Shown: positions 8,292 through 18,162, counted from the stretch's first letter. The stretch: 64,000 nucleotides of DNA from Taibaiella soli (GCF_003236175.1 NZ_QKTW01000013.1:1-64000), one strand, 5' to 3'. Notes: generated by a model from the sequence alone, not told the origin. Translations and numbers: made by a program.

Positions 8292-10052
8292 ATGATGGAA
8301 CGTCTTTTTGATATCGTAGCAGAACGCGCTGCCGCAGATCCGAATGCTGAAATGCTCGCCGCAAAAGAGAACGGACAGTGGAAAACCTATTCCTGTAAAA
8401 CGGTATGGGAAACAGCTCAGAAACTGTGCGGCGGATTGCTGACACTCGGCATCAAAAATCAGACGCTGGAGCCAGAAGCTCAGGAAAAAATTGCTATTAT
8501 TTCATTCAACAGACCAGAATGGATGATGGTAGACCTTGGCGTACAAATGACCGGCGCCGTGCTGACGCCCATCTACCCTACGATCAGCCCGAATGAACTC
8601 GCACATATTTTCAAGGAAGCGGAAGTAAAAATCGTATTCGTCTCCAATGCGGAATTATACGGACGATTCAAAGATGCATTTGCTGAAGTACCCACGCTGC
8701 AACATGTTTTCAGCTTCGATCCAACCGAAAACGTACCCAGCTGGAATACACTGATCGAAAAAAATGCACCGATGGATCAGTCGGTAATCGACCGCATCAA
8801 GCCTGAAACATTAGCGACCATCATCTATACTTCCGGCACTACCGGCGATCCTAAAGGAGTAATGCTTTCTCATCACAATATCGTCAGCAATGTCAGCGAC
8901 TCAATGCCCGCTTTTACGTTTGCCGAAAAAGGCAGCCGTGCATTGAGTTTCCTGCCGCTCAACCATATTTTCGAACGCATGGTGACCTACATTTATCTGC
9001 ATGCAGGTGTGGCGGTTTGGTACGCAGAAAGTATGGACACGATCGGCGTAAATCTCAAAGAGGTAAAACCATTGGTATTTACCGTAGTGCCTCGTTTGCT
9101 GGAAAAGGTATACGAGCGTATTATGGCTACAGGTATCGAACTAACTGGTATCAAACGCGCATTATTTTTCTGGGCACTGGAGCTTGGCAAAAAATTCGAC
9201 AACGTAAATCACGGGAGTGCCTGGTATCGTTTTCAACTGGCTATCGCAAATAAATTGGTGTTCAATAAATGGCGCGAAGCTTTAGGCGGAAATGTGAAAG
9301 CCGTAGTAAACGGTTCTGCTGCGTTACAGGAACGCTTAATCCGCATTTTCACAGCAGCAAATGTGATTGTAATGGAAGGATACGGCCTTACGGAAACTTC
9401 CCCGGTAGTCTCTGTAAACCGCTACGAGAGCGAAAATCGTCGCGTAGGCACTGTCGGTCCGTTGATCAATAATGTGGAAGTGAAAATTGCAGAAGATGGT
9501 GAAATCCTGACTAAAGGTCCGAACATCATGATGGGCTATTATAAAAAACCGGAACTTACTGCGGAAGCAATGAAAGATGGCTGGTTTCACACAGGTGATA
9601 TCGGCGAATGGCAGGAAGGCCGTTTCCTGAAAATCACGGATCGTAAAAAAGAAATCTTTAAAACATCGGGCGGTAAATATGTAGCGCCGCAGATGATCGA
9701 AAATAAGCTCCGCGAAAGTCCTTTCATCGAGCAAATGATGGTGATCGGCAACAGCCGTAAGTTTGTGAGCGCACTGATTGTTCCCAACTTCGGACAAGTA
9801 AAAAAGACGCTGCACATTTCTGAATCGGACAACAGCAAGGTGATCAAAATGCCGGAAGTGATTGCGCTGATTCAAAAACAACTCGATAAATACAACCCGT
9901 TATTCAGCCATCCGGAGCAAGTGAAAAAATTTGAATTGCTGCCAGACGAATGGACGATTGATGCGGGTGAATTAACCCCTTCACTGAAGATCAAACGGAA
10001 ATTCGTAGAACAGAAATATTCAAAAGTGGTGGAAGGAATGTACGGGGAGTAG
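8292..10052 (+). CDS. Long-chain fatty-acid--CoA ligase (AMP-forming)
   Basis: A 586-residue ANL enzyme of the FadD/FAA type found in Bacteroidota. It activates long-chain fatty acids to acyl-CoA with ATP. The AMP-binding motif IIYTSGTTGDPKG is at about residues 177-189, GYGLTETSP near 360, and the hinge/A8 region GWFHTGDIGEW is followed by DRKKEIFKTSGGKY with the catalytic lysine region. Length and motif order fit the family, and it is probably peripheral to the inner membrane. It stands alone with its own terminator. The TAG stop is the first base of an 8-mer repeat tract. Confidence 0.92.
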   Translation: MMERLFDIVAERAAADPNAEMLAAKENGQWKTYSCKTVWETAQKLCGGLLTLGIKNQTLEPEAQEKIAIISFNRPEWMMVDLGVQMTGAVLTPIYPTISPNELAHIFKEAEVKIVFVSNAELYGRFKDAFAEVPTLQHVFSFDPTENVPSWNTLIEKNAPMDQSVIDRIKPETLATIIYTSGTTGDPKGVMLSHHNIVSNVSDSMPAFTFAEKGSRALSFLPLNHIFERMVTYIYLHAGVAVWYAESMDTIGVNLKEVKPLVFTVVPRLLEKVYERIMATGIELTGIKRALFFWALELGKKFDNVNHGSAWYRFQLAIANKLVFNKWREALGGNVKAVVNGSAALQERLIRIFTAANVIVMEGYGLTETSPVVSVNRYESENRRVGTVGPLINNVEVKIAEDGEILTKGPNIMMGYYKKPELTAEAMKDGWFHTGDIGEWQEGRFLKITDRKKEIFKTSGGKYVAPQMIENKLRESPFIEQMMVIGNSRKFVSALIVPNFGQVKKTLHISESDNSKVIKMPEVIALIQKQLDKYNPLFSHPEQVKKFELLPDEWTIDAGELTPSLKIKRKFVEQKYSKVVEGMYGE

Positions 10053-10091
10053 TTGATACGTTAATAAGTTAATAGGTTAAAACGTTGTAAC
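10052..10091 (+). repeat. 8-mer tandem tract (GTTAATAA type) at a stop codon
   Basis: GTTGATAC, GTTAATAA, GTTAATAG, GTTAAAAC and GTTGTAAC in register. The G of the acyl-CoA ligase TAG stop is the first base of the tract. Confidence 0.75.
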
Positions 10092-10100
10092 GCATAATAA

Positions 10101-10140
10101 GAAACGCCCCGCAGTCTAGTTTTGTGGGGTGTTTCTTTTT
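10101..10140 (+). terminator. Intrinsic terminator of the acyl-CoA ligase gene
   Basis: A 13-bp stem with two G-T pairs (10101-10113 with 10123-10135) is followed by five T. Confidence 0.85.
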
Positions 10141-10151
10141 GTGATGCGGCT

Positions 10152-10183
10152 AACATATCAACTTTTCAACGTATCAACACTAC
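10152..10183. repeat. 8-mer tandem tract (AACATATC type) at a stop codon
   Basis: AACATATC, AACTTTTC, AACGTATC and AACACTAC in register. The stop codon of the minus-strand gene that ends at 10180 lies in the last unit. Confidence 0.7.
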
Positions 10184-10992
10184 TGCGGCAATACGCCATT
10201 CAAAACATCAACATTTACGCCTTTTTCGCCAGGAGTATATGGTGTTACATTTTTCGTTTTGGGCTTTCCGCTACGCTCATATTGTCGCAAACGCCAAGAC
10301 CCACCTATCGAAAACGTAAATATCTTTGGATTAATAGCACCTTCATACAAGTGGCCGCCATTTCTTGTAGTAATTAGGTTCATTGCAGAAACGGACGGAT
10401 ATTTCCCAAAATCATAACTCCCCATTACAAAAAATTCCAGCCAACTCCGCAAACGATATTTTACAGCCAGGTCTCCTGAAAATGTAATAAAATCTTCGTC
10501 GAGGTAAGAAGTTTTGTATTGATCCACGGAGGAGACATACAAGTAATTATCTACTGTCGAGTAATGATAGTCTTTACTAGTGTAAGAAGGCCAGTTTCTA
10601 TTATAATTAAATGTCGCACCCGCAACCAATAAGACATGAGGGGTAAGAAGAAATTGAAAGCGGATAGGCAATTTTAAAGTACCAATACTTATCCCAGCTT
10701 TGTATTTATAATGAAGGGAATTTGTATCTAAGGAAAACTTAAGCGCATATTTATTGGATGAATATCCAATACCAGCCTGGAATAAAACCTTATCATTTAC
10801 TGGAACACCGTACAAAATGGCGGCGCCGCCTGTAATGGGAGAGCGAAAATGATAACGATCAGCAGTATTAATTTTCTCCGTATTCGCATACATCAGATTC
10901 GTCTTAAGAAACAGGTCCAGACTCAGAGAGTTCTGTTGTGCCGTCGCGCAAAACGGGATTATAGCCAATAGGGTCTGGTAGAATTTTTTCAT
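10180..10992 (-). CDS. Putative outer-membrane beta-barrel protein, hypothetical
   Basis: A 270-residue protein with a clear signal peptide (MKKFYQTLLAIIPFCATAQ). The rest is rich in alternating aromatic/hydrophobic stretches, such as KVLFQAGIGYSSNKYALKF and LPIRFQFLLTPHVLLVAGA, as in small outer-membrane barrels. It has the glycine/tyrosine-rich turns of Bacteroidota porin-like proteins but no family I can name. The start at 10992 restores the signal peptide; the longer frame to 11040 does not add anything. It has no operon partner. Confidence 0.7.
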   Translation of the reverse strand: MKKFYQTLLAIIPFCATAQQNSLSLDLFLKTNLMYANTEKINTADRYHFRSPITGGAAILYGVPVNDKVLFQAGIGYSSNKYALKFSLDTNSLHYKYKAGISIGTLKLPIRFQFLLTPHVLLVAGATFNYNRNWPSYTSKDYHYSTVDNYLYVSSVDQYKTSYLDEDFITFSGDLAVKYRLRSWLEFFVMGSYDFGKYPSVSAMNLITTRNGGHLYEGAINPKIFTFSIGGSWRLRQYERSGKPKTKNVTPYTPGEKGVNVDVLNGVLPQ

Positions 10993-11045
10993 AACCGGCC
11001 GCGAATATATTGCAAATATTGTTTCACAGAAAATGTGCAAACAAG

Positions 11046-11070
11046 AAGGGCACCCGTTTGGAGTGCCCTT
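11046..11070 (-). terminator. Probable terminator of the DUF5362 gene
   Basis: An 8-bp stem AAGGGCAC/GTGCCCTT with a 9-nt loop lies about 20 bp after the stop codon at 11092. The T-run on the minus side is weak (CTTGTTT). Confidence 0.5.
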
Positions 11071-11091
11071 TCATTTTATCGGAATTTTTGC

Positions 11092-11532
11092 TTATAAATT
11101 TGATGCCGCTACGCCTACTAATAATAAAACGAGTATCAATCCATAAATAACCAATCCTATAATCGTAAGAATGCCCATGTATTTAAACATGTTTTTCTGA
11201 TAATTCAGCGCCCGGTTAAATATTTCCTGATTTGCCGTGCGAATACCCGTTTTCAGCAATGTGGAAAAACGAAACAATGCATAGACCGGATACACGTAAA
11301 GGAAAATCGCTATGGTACCGTAAAGCAATCCCAGTGCCTGACTCGTATTGGGACCTACGCTTGCTATCGAAACGCCCACTATCACGAGGCCAAGTATCAG
11401 CAAACCAAAGAAAATAAAAAACACAATCGTCAGAAACTTCGACCAGCGTGCTGTTTCCAGCATACTGGCTTTAGCTGTTTCATCTATTTCCAGATGAAAA
11501 ATATCTGAACCATGTCTATTGTCGCTTATCAT
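11092..11532 (-). CDS. DUF5362 family membrane protein
   Basis: A 146-residue protein. The N-terminus FHLEIDETAKASMLETARWSKF is an amphipathic stretch, followed by hydrophobic segments at about 30-55, 65-85 and 115-140. This layout and the ETARWSKFL-type motif match DUF5362 proteins of Bacteroidota. Function is unknown. I chose the ATG at 11532 because the longer frame to 11640 would overlap the proS coding sequence (11583 onward) and add a non-conserved N-terminus. It lies 50 bp downstream of proS on the same strand and may be read through from it. Confidence 0.7.
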   Translation of the reverse strand: MISDNRHGSDIFHLEIDETAKASMLETARWSKFLTIVFFIFFGLLILGLVIVGVSIASVGPNTSQALGLLYGTIAIFLYVYPVYALFRFSTLLKTGIRTANQEIFNRALNYQKNMFKYMGILTIIGLVIYGLILVLLLVGVAASNL

Positions 11533-11582
11533 AGAAGGATTTTCGCAAAAGTGATTAAAAACATCAATACGACCAATAGTTT

Positions 11583-13064
11583 CTAGTAAGCTCTTGCAAA
11601 CAAAACACGCTGCGTAGAAGGATTTCCTGTCAAAATACATTTTCCGGCTTCCTGTTCATTATTCAGCGGAATACAACGAATGGTCGCTTTCGACAATTCT
11701 TTGATCTTCTCTTCTGTTTCAGGCGTACCGTCCCAATGCGCATAAACGAAACCTGTTTTTTCGTCCAGTATTTTCATGAACTCTTCCCAGGTATCCGCGT
11801 TAGTAGTGTGTTCTGTACGGAAGTCCAACGCGCGTTGGAACATATTATTGTGGATATCTTCCAATAATTGTGCGATGTGGTCAGTCAGACCTTCTAACGG
11901 CTGCGAAGCTTTTTCTTTAGTATCACGACGAGCTACTTCTACCTGATTATTTTCCAGATCACGTGCGCCTAAAGCGATACGAACCGGAACGCCACGCAAT
12001 TCGTACTCTGCAAATTTCCAACCCGGACGGTTATTGTCGTCGTTGTCGAATTTCACACGAATACCTTTAGCACGCAGTTCTTTCATAATCTCTTCTGCTT
12101 TCGCATCAATTTTCTGCCGAGCTTCTACATCCTTATTATAAATTGGAACAATCACAACCTGCAGTGGAGCCAGACGTGGCGGCATTACCAGACCCTGATC
12201 ATCGCTGTGCGCCATTACCAACGCACCGATCAGACGAGTGGAAACACCCCATGAAGTTGCCCATACATAGTCCATTTTATTTTCCTTATCGGTAAACTGA
12301 ACGTTGAACGCTTTCGCAAAGTTCTGACCCAGAAAATGTGAAGTACCAGCCTGCAAAGCCTTGCCATCCTGCATCAGCGCCTCAATACAATAAGTATCTT
12401 CCGCACCCGCAAAACGCTCGTTCGCGGATTTTACACCACGCACCACCGGCAATGCCATATATTCTTCTACAAATTTAGCATACACGTCCAACATCTGTGT
12501 AGTTTCCGCAATCGCTTCTTTTTTGGTAGCATGTGCCGTATGTCCTTCCTGCCAGAGAAATTCTGCAGTGCGGAGGAACAAACGAGTACGCATTTCCCAG
12601 CGAACTACGTTTGCCCATTGGTTAATGAGGATCGGCAGATCGCGGTAACTTTGAATCCAGTTTTTATATGTATTCCAGATAATAGCTTCTGATGTCGGGC
12701 GGACAACCAGTTCTTCTTCCAGTCGGGCAGCCGGGTCTACAATCAGTTTTCCTTTATTATTGGGATCTGTTTTCAGACGGTAGTGTGTAACAACCGCACA
12801 TTCCTTCGCAAAGCCTTCTGCATTCTTCTCCTCAGCTTCAAAAAGGCTTTTTGGAACGAACAACGGGAAATAAGCGTTCTGGTGACCAGTATCCTTAAAC
12901 ATTTTGTCCAGAACATCGCGCATGTTTTCCCAAAGTGCAAATCCATAAGGTTTTATCACCATACATCCACGAACCGCAGAATAGTCCGCCAGATTGCCTT
13001 TTATAATTAAGTCATTGTACCACTGGGAGTAGTCCTGTGAACGGGGTGTTAAAATATTACTCAT
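11583..13064 (-). CDS. proS: Prolyl-tRNA synthetase (short, archaeal/eukaryote-like type)
   Basis: It charges tRNA-Pro. The 493-residue class II enzyme lacks the editing insertion of the long bacterial form. Motif 2 region residues ([20 protein letters not shown]), [10 protein letters not shown] and the C-terminal anticodon-binding domain ([25 protein letters not shown]) identify it. The end contains a cysteine and [18 protein letters not shown], as in the type that has an extra C-terminal domain. The start ATG at 13064 fits the family; the longer frame to 13154 covers the promoter. The gene is divergent from the secreted protein at 13161. Confidence 0.95.
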   Translation of the reverse strand: MSNILTPRSQDYSQWYNDLIIKGNLADYSAVRGCMVIKPYGFALWENMRDVLDKMFKDTGHQNAYFPLFVPKSLFEAEEKNAEGFAKECAVVTHYRLKTDPNNKGKLIVDPAARLEEELVVRPTSEAIIWNTYKNWIQSYRDLPILINQWANVVRWEMRTRLFLRTAEFLWQEGHTAHATKKEAIAETTQMLDVYAKFVEEYMALPVVRGVKSANERFAGAEDTYCIEALMQDGKALQAGTSHFLGQNFAKAFNVQFTDKENKMDYVWATSWGVSTRLIGALVMAHSDDQGLVMPPRLAPLQVVIVPIYNKDVEARQKIDAKAEEIMKELRAKGIRVKFDNDDNNRPGWKFAEYELRGVPVRIALGARDLENNQVEVARRDTKEKASQPLEGLTDHIAQLLEDIHNNMFQRALDFRTEHTTNADTWEEFMKILDEKTGFVYAHWDGTPETEEKIKELSKATIRCIPLNNEQEAGKCILTGNPSTQRVLFARAY

Positions 13065-13112
13065 ATTAAACTGGCATGTTTTTTGAAGGTCTATTAAATT
13101 GGTGGAGTGGCG

Positions 13113-13120
13113 CAAAAGTA
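13113..13120 (-). promoter_or_regulatory. -7 promoter box TACTTTTG of proS
   Basis: A perfect TAnnTTTG match 48 nt upstream of the proS ATG. Unlike several genes in this window, proS therefore has an ordinary 5' leader. Confidence 0.55.
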
Positions 13121-13160
13121 CTAATTTCACTAAGCAATTATTACGTAAAATCAATTAAAA

Positions 13161-14591
13161 ATGAAACGCTTCCTATTTGCCGGGATTTTGTTGATGGGAC
13201 TTGGTCAGGTGCCTGCAATTGCTCAAAGCAATAGCACGTATCAGGATGATATCTACACCAGCGGTTCGGATGCTGACAAGCAAGCTTCAAAGGATGCGCG
13301 TAACGAGAACAACGCACGTTATAATAACAACAACAGTTACAACAATAACCAGCAAAATTCTCAAAACGAAGGCAATAACTACAGCAATTCCGGAAACAAT
13401 TATAACGACGGCAGTTATTCAAACAATAATGGCCAAAGCTATTCAGGCGACGATTATGTGAATTACGATGATGACTATTCGTATGCAACGAACATGCGCC
13501 GTTTCGATAATTCTTTTTCTAATCTCGGCTATTACAGCACTTTCAATAATCCATACTGGTACAATCCATATTGGGTAGATCCATACTGGGGCTATAACCC
13601 TTGGATGGGACCTAGTTTTGGTGTCAGCATCGGTGTTGGTTTCGGCGGTCCATACTGGAGCTCTGCCTGGGGTTGGAATATGTGGATGGGTTACCCAAGT
13701 TTCTATAGCTGTTATGCTTATCCTTACTACGGTGGCTGGGGCTACTATGGTTACGGATATGGCTGCGGTTATTACAATAACTTCTGGAACGGATACTACT
13801 CTGGCGTCTGCAACGGATATGGTTATGGTTACCACGGTGCAAGCAACGTAGCTTACGGTCCGCGTTATTCAATGAATACTAACTACACAGCTGTTCGTAA
13901 CAACCTGAACGGAACAAATGGCAACCGGGCAATCACTACGCCTGCCGGATGGCAACAATCAGTACGCGGCAATGCATTTAGTGCGAATACACAACAGCAA
14001 CGCGCCAATACACCACAACCATTCCGTGGTGACTTTAATCCTGGCAATGCAAATACAGCGGCAGTCAATCAGCAAGGTCGTCAAAACCTGAGCGCAGCAC
14101 CTGGCAGCCAAACAGCAAACCCTGGCCGATTTGAAAATAATACTCGTCCAAACAGCTTTCAGAATAATCAGCAACCAACACAGCAGCAGGCTCAAACCCG
14201 TGGAAGCGGCGGATGGCAATCTACGGCAAACAACAATGGCAATGTAGAACCTGGTTCCGGTCGCGGACGTTTCAATCAGGACAATAACTATACACGTTCT
14301 GAAAGTCAATTCCAGCAACCACAGCAACAACAATATCAGCAATCACAACGTTCTTCATCGTATAGCGGCGAACAACCGCAACGCTCATGGAACAACGGTG
14401 GACAACAACAACGTTCTTTCCAACAATCACAGCGTGCAGAACAACCACAACGCATGGAACAGCCACATAACTTCGGTGGTGGCGGATTCAGCGGCGGTCG
14501 CCCAAGCGGCGGCGGTGGTAGTTTCGGCGGCGGCCACAGCGGTGGCGGTGGTTTTAGCGGAGGCAGCCGCGGTGGTGGCGGAAGAAGATAA
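13161..14591 (+). CDS. Secreted low-complexity protein rich in Asn, Gln, Gly, Tyr and Trp
   Basis: A 476-residue protein with a signal peptide (MKRFLFAGILLMGLGQVPAIAQ). Four compositional blocks follow. The first is Asn-rich (about 45-95). The second, at about 120-225, is Tyr/Trp/Gly/Pro-rich with repeated PYW and GYGYG. The third, at 240-430, is Gln/Asn-rich with many QQ runs. The last 35 residues are Gly/Ser/Arg-rich (GGGGFSGGRPSGGGGSFGGG). Proteins of this composition are common in Bacteroidota and have no assigned role; adhesive or cell-envelope functions are only guesses. It is transcribed divergently from proS and ends in a strong terminator. Confidence 0.8.
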   Translation: MKRFLFAGILLMGLGQVPAIAQSNSTYQDDIYTSGSDADKQASKDARNENNARYNNNNSYNNNQQNSQNEGNNYSNSGNNYNDGSYSNNNGQSYSGDDYVNYDDDYSYATNMRRFDNSFSNLGYYSTFNNPYWYNPYWVDPYWGYNPWMGPSFGVSIGVGFGGPYWSSAWGWNMWMGYPSFYSCYAYPYYGGWGYYGYGYGCGYYNNFWNGYYSGVCNGYGYGYHGASNVAYGPRYSMNTNYTAVRNNLNGTNGNRAITTPAGWQQSVRGNAFSANTQQQRANTPQPFRGDFNPGNANTAAVNQQGRQNLSAAPGSQTANPGRFENNTRPNSFQNNQQPTQQQAQTRGSGGWQSTANNNGNVEPGSGRGRFNQDNNYTRSESQFQQPQQQQYQQSQRSSSYSGEQPQRSWNNGGQQQRSFQQSQRAEQPQRMEQPHNFGGGGFSGGRPSGGGGSFGGGHSGGGGFSGGSRGGGGRR

Positions 14592-14609
14592 TCACAAAAG
14601 AAATTAAGA

Positions 14610-14640
14610 ATCACCACGCCAATCAGCGTGGTGATTTTTT
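14610..14640 (+). terminator. Intrinsic terminator
   Basis: A perfect 10-bp stem ATCACCACGC/GCGTGGTGAT with a 6-nt loop and a following run of six T. It ends the gene at 13161-14591. Confidence 0.9.
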
Positions 14641-14719
14641 AAATGGAATATTTTTAGTTTGAACCCGGACCGTTAAACAATGAACCTGTATAACGGTCTA
14701 ATCAGAAATAGTTTGGTGT

Positions 14720-16276
14720 ATGAGCAGTAACCGTATCACAAAATTTTTTATTGCAGCCGGATTATTATCATCCATTTCATTTGCAGCCTGGGCACAAAAT
14801 GAAATAGACGCATTGCGTTATTCATACCTCTCACCAATGGGAACTGCCCGTTCTATGGGTTTTGGCGGTGCGCTCGGTTCCATTGGCGGAGATTTTACCA
14901 GCCTGAGTGTAAACCCGGCAGGTATTGGCATTTACCGGTCTTCGGAGATTATATTTACGCCTTCATTGAAGATTAACAGCACAAACACCGCATATACCGG
15001 CACCAATGGTAATTCGGGCTCATTCGGAGACAGTCGCACCCGTTTCAATATCAACAACGCTGGTGCAGTATTTACAACTGCACAGAAAGGCCGCAGATAT
15101 AAAAACAGCAACTGGAAATCGGTATCATTTGGTATCGGAGTAAACCGTCTCGCCGATTTTACCCGGAACTATAATTATCAGGGATATAATAATACCAGCT
15201 CTGCCAGCGAACCGATGGTGGTAGATGCCAACCAGAATGGATATAGCTATGGCAACTTTCAGCCGGCAAGTCTTGCGCAGATGGGATATAGTGCTTATCT
15301 GGTAGATACAGGCGCATTGTACGGTGCCAACAGCAGTTCTTATGGAACTATTGTAGCCTGGCAGCAAGGCGTCATTCAACGCAAATCTGTTTCGGAACGA
15401 GGCGGCGTGAATGAAATGGTACTTTCTTTTGGTGGTAACTATAAAGAAAAACTGATGCTTGGTGCTACACTGGGTTTGCCATTCATAAATTTCTACCAGG
15501 AATCCTCTATTACAGAAACAAACACGCTAACGCCGGCTCAGGACCAGTTTTTTGGCAGTTTCAACTACAACCAATACCTGACGACACACGGTTACGGTAT
15601 CAACCTGAAACTTGGCTTTATCTATAAGATCAATGACCAGTTCCGCATTGGCGGTGCGATACATACGCCTACCGCTTATCAAATGTATGACAACACAGAC
15701 TACAGTATTGCTTCTGATACCCGCAACCTGAAGTCACTTGTGTTTAACGATAATACAGGATCGATTTCTACATTCTATGCACATCAGAACTTTAACTATG
15801 GCCTTACTACACCGTGGAGAGGCTTACTGAGTGCGTCGGCCATGTTGGGCAAAATTGGGTTCATTACCGCAGATGCAGAATATGTAGACTACAACTCGAT
15901 GCGCTATCATATGCATGATTACCGCGATTACGAACAGCAGATCAATACGATTATTAAAAACACCTATCAGGGGGCATTCAACTTCAGAGCAGGCGCAGAA
16001 TTCCGTTTTGATATGATGATGTTCCGCGGTGGCTTTGGCTATTATGGCAGTCCGTACCAATCACCTTACAACTATTCAGGTTCAGACCGGTTTGATATTT
16101 CTGCCGGACTTGGATTCCGCTTCCAACACGCATTTATTGATATCGGGTATGTCCACAGTATGTATTCTACACAAGAACAGCCTTACACATTGCCGTATCC
16201 AAACGTAGTAATTCCAACTGCAACGATAAAAAATAACAACAACAATGTAGCCATCACTTTGGGCTTCAAATTCTAA
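14720..16276 (+). CDS. OMPP1/FadL/TodX-like outer-membrane protein
   Basis: A 518-residue protein with a signal peptide ending near AAWA. The first mature residues, NEIDALRYSYLSPMGTARSM, are followed by GGALGSIGGDFTSLSVNPAGIGIYRSSE, the N-terminal signature of the FadL-like barrels that Bacteroidota genomes annotate as hemin receptor or outer membrane transport protein. The remainder alternates strands and long loops and ends in VAITLGFKF, a terminal aromatic beta-signal. A role in uptake of hydrophobic compounds is known for the family; the substrate here is unknown. Confidence 0.82.
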   Translation: MSSNRITKFFIAAGLLSSISFAAWAQNEIDALRYSYLSPMGTARSMGFGGALGSIGGDFTSLSVNPAGIGIYRSSEIIFTPSLKINSTNTAYTGTNGNSGSFGDSRTRFNINNAGAVFTTAQKGRRYKNSNWKSVSFGIGVNRLADFTRNYNYQGYNNTSSASEPMVVDANQNGYSYGNFQPASLAQMGYSAYLVDTGALYGANSSSYGTIVAWQQGVIQRKSVSERGGVNEMVLSFGGNYKEKLMLGATLGLPFINFYQESSITETNTLTPAQDQFFGSFNYNQYLTTHGYGINLKLGFIYKINDQFRIGGAIHTPTAYQMYDNTDYSIASDTRNLKSLVFNDNTGSISTFYAHQNFNYGLTTPWRGLLSASAMLGKIGFITADAEYVDYNSMRYHMHDYRDYEQQINTIIKNTYQGAFNFRAGAEFRFDMMMFRGGFGYYGSPYQSPYNYSGSDRFDISAGLGFRFQHAFIDIGYVHSMYSTQEQPYTLPYPNVVIPTATIKNNNNNVAITLGFKF

Positions 16277-16290
16277 TAAAAGCATCATGC

Positions 16291-16337
16291 TATAAAGAGA
16301 AAAGAGACTGCAAATTGCAGTCTCTTTTCTCTTTATA
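16291..16337. terminator. Very stable hairpin, terminator
   Basis: A perfect 22-bp stem (16291-16312 with 16316-16337) around a 3-nt loop, 15 bp after the stop at 16276. The stem itself contains TTTTCTCTTT, so the T-rich tail is inside the stem and the element may act in both directions. Confidence 0.85.
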
Positions 16338-16364
16338 GTACTTACCCCAGATGTGCCCATGACA

Positions 16365-16393
16365 TAAAAAAGCCCCCACAACATTGTGGGGGC
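16365..16393 (-). terminator. Intrinsic terminator of the DUF5670 gene
   Basis: A 9-bp stem GCCCCCACA/TGTGGGGGC with a 4-nt loop. On the minus strand a run of T follows. It lies 40 bp past the stop at 16433. Confidence 0.85.
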
Positions 16394-16432
16394 GCGCATT
16401 ATCCCTAATTGAAACATAAAAGCAAATTCTTA

Positions 16433-16588
16433 TTAATCGACGGTGCCCCGTTTGATGAAACTCAGCAGCAACGAAATAATCGCAATAACCAGTAAAATAT
16501 GTATTAAGCCGCCTGCGCTATAAACAAACACTCCTAATACCCAGCCAATTACTAGTATAACTGCAATAATGTACAATAGTCCTCTCAT
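16433..16588 (-). CDS. Lmo0937 family (DUF5670) small membrane protein
   Basis: A 51-residue protein beginning MRGLLYIIAVILVIGWVLGV and ending SFIKRGTVD. Two hydrophobic segments (about 3-22 and 28-44) are separated by a short Gly-rich turn (YSAGGLIH). This is the usual length and pattern of the Lmo0937/DUF5670 family, a widespread tiny inner-membrane protein of unknown function often linked to stress regulons. It has its own terminator (16365-16393), which supports that it is a real transcription unit. The upstream region 16589-16698 lies behind the converging kinase operon. Confidence 0.85.
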   Translation of the reverse strand: MRGLLYIIAVILVIGWVLGVFVYSAGGLIHILLVIAIISLLLSFIKRGTVD

Positions 16589-16698
16589 GATGGTTATGTT
16601 TTTACACTAAATCATACGTAAAAATCATGCCAACGGATTTCTTCGCCTTAGGCCTAAGCTTACTGCTTTTTATAATTGAGCGTCTCAACCACGCAGCC

Positions 16699-18162
16699 TT
16701 AAAGTTCTACTTCTGACTCTGCTCTCTTGCTGAAGCTGATAATAAATGAAGTGCCGGCACCTAACACAGACCGAACTTCGAGCTCGGCTTTGTGGGCCTG
16801 AAGGATATTTAACGTAAACGCCAGCCCCAGACCGACGCCGTTTCTTTTTTGCGTGAAATAAGGCTCAAACAAACGGGTGATGTTTTCCTCACTGATCCCG
16901 CAGCCATTGTCTGTAATCTTAAGCACAATATAGTCGGTCGTTTCTGAAAGCAAAATGTCCAGCACGCCACCTTGTTCTTCCATTGCCTCAATTGCATTGA
17001 TGACAATATTGAGCAAAGCAATGTTGAATTTTTCTTTATCTGCTTTTATCAAAATCGCCTGCTCCGGGTAGTTGAGTGTCAATTTGATTTTCTTGAGTGT
17101 GATACGGTCTATTGCCGCTGAAATCATTTCATCAATAAGCGACTGGAACGTGTACTCCCGCAGTGTGATATCTGAAGGCCTTGAAGTATTAAGCAATTCA
17201 CTTATCAAATCGCTGATACGTTTACTGTTTCGCTGAATGATGTTCAGATACAGATCCATCTGTTCATTATCGTCAGTCTCCTGCTGCATCTGCTCTACCG
17301 AGAGCGTAATATTATTGAGCGGATTGCGTACTTCATGCGCCAGTGTACGCACGAGACGGCCGGCTGCAGCCAGTTTTTCAGCTTGCAGCGTCGCTTTTTC
17401 CGCACGCTTCAGATTGGTAATATCGTGAATGATCCCTTGCACCTGGGCATAGTCAATAGCTTCGTCGTCCTGTACGGCACTTAGGATACATACTTTTTGT
17501 TCACCGGATTTTGTGTCCAGTGTCACTTCCCAGTCATTGATTTCCTTGCGGGTTTGCAATGATTGTTGGAGAAAACGTTTGTGCTGCGCCTGATCAATGA
17601 GATCGGCAAGATTCATTTCCAGTAATTCCGCCCTGCTGTAACCAAGCAGCGAAACAAAGGCAGCATTGACATCAATAAAATTCAGGGATTCATCTGCGAG
17701 AAATACAAGATCTTTCGATTTCTCGAAAATACTGCGATACTTACGCTCATTAGCTTTAATAGCCTTGATACTGGCTGTGCGCTCAATAGCGTAGCGGATA
17801 CTTCTTTCCAGCTTCTCCGTAGTCAACTCTGATTTGATCAGATAGTCAACGGCGCCGAGCTGCATGGCCTGAATATCGACCTTATAATTGCCTTTACCCG
17901 TCAGCAAAATAATCGGCTCTGTAATATTTTTCTCATAGGCTTCGCGCAGGAGATCCATCCCACTTTTCGCACCCATGCGATAATCCACAAAATAAAGATC
18001 GTAGTCTTTTTGCAGCATACGCTCCAAAGCATCAGCATAACGATAGCACCAGTCGATCCTGAAAGATACACCATCGATGTCTTTGATCAGATCTGAGGTT
18101 ATGATAAAATCGTCTTCGTCATCGTCTACAATTAAGATTTTTACGAGCCCGGGAACGTTCAT
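16699..18162 (-). CDS. Hybrid receiver-PAS-histidine kinase
   Basis: A 487-residue soluble signalling protein. The N-terminal receiver domain (about 6-125) has acidic residues DDDEDD and the phospho-acceptor Asp60 in YFVDYRMG. A PAS domain spans about 140-255. A HisKA domain contains His276 in LAHEVRNPL, and the ATPase domain has NIVINAIEAM (N box), DNGCGI and GVGLGLAF. There is no membrane segment. With the receiver in front of the kinase, it probably receives phosphate from or passes it to the neighbouring kinase. It is the last gene of the rpoN operon, 3 bp after the preceding gene. Confidence 0.88.
   Translation of the reverse strand: MNVPGLVKILIVDDDEDDFIITSDLIKDIDGVSFRIDWCYRYADALERMLQKDYDLYFVDYRMGAKSGMDLLREAYEKNITEPIILLTGKGNYKVDIQAMQLGAVDYLIKSELTTEKLERSIRYAIERTASIKAIKANERKYRSIFEKSKDLVFLADESLNFIDVNAAFVSLLGYSRAELLEMNLADLIDQAQHKRFLQQSLQTRKEINDWEVTLDTKSGEQKVCILSAVQDDEAIDYAQVQGIIHDITNLKRAEKATLQAEKLAAAGRLVRTLAHEVRNPLNNITLSVEQMQQETDDNEQMDLYLNIIQRNSKRISDLISELLNTSRPSDITLREYTFQSLIDEMISAAIDRITLKKIKLTLNYPEQAILIKADKEKFNIALLNIVINAIEAMEEQGGVLDILLSETTDYIVLKITDNGCGISEENITRLFEPYFTQKRNGVGLGLAFTLNILQAHKAELEVRSVLGAGTSFIISFSKRAESEVEL

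Noticed and set aside
11533-11640. N-terminal extension of the DUF5362 gene
   Set aside because: It would overlap the end of proS and adds residues unlike the family.
13072-13087. A second sigma-54-like site TGGCATGTTTTTTGAA upstream of the Asn/Gly-rich secreted protein
   Set aside because: The -12 position has GA where GC is required; probably chance in T-rich leader DNA.
13443-14617. Long antisense frames opposite the low-complexity secreted protein, such as a Val/Ile-rich and a Pro-rich one
   Set aside because: They are by-products of the biased Gly/Tyr/Asn/Gln codons on the plus strand; no ribosome-binding site or family match.
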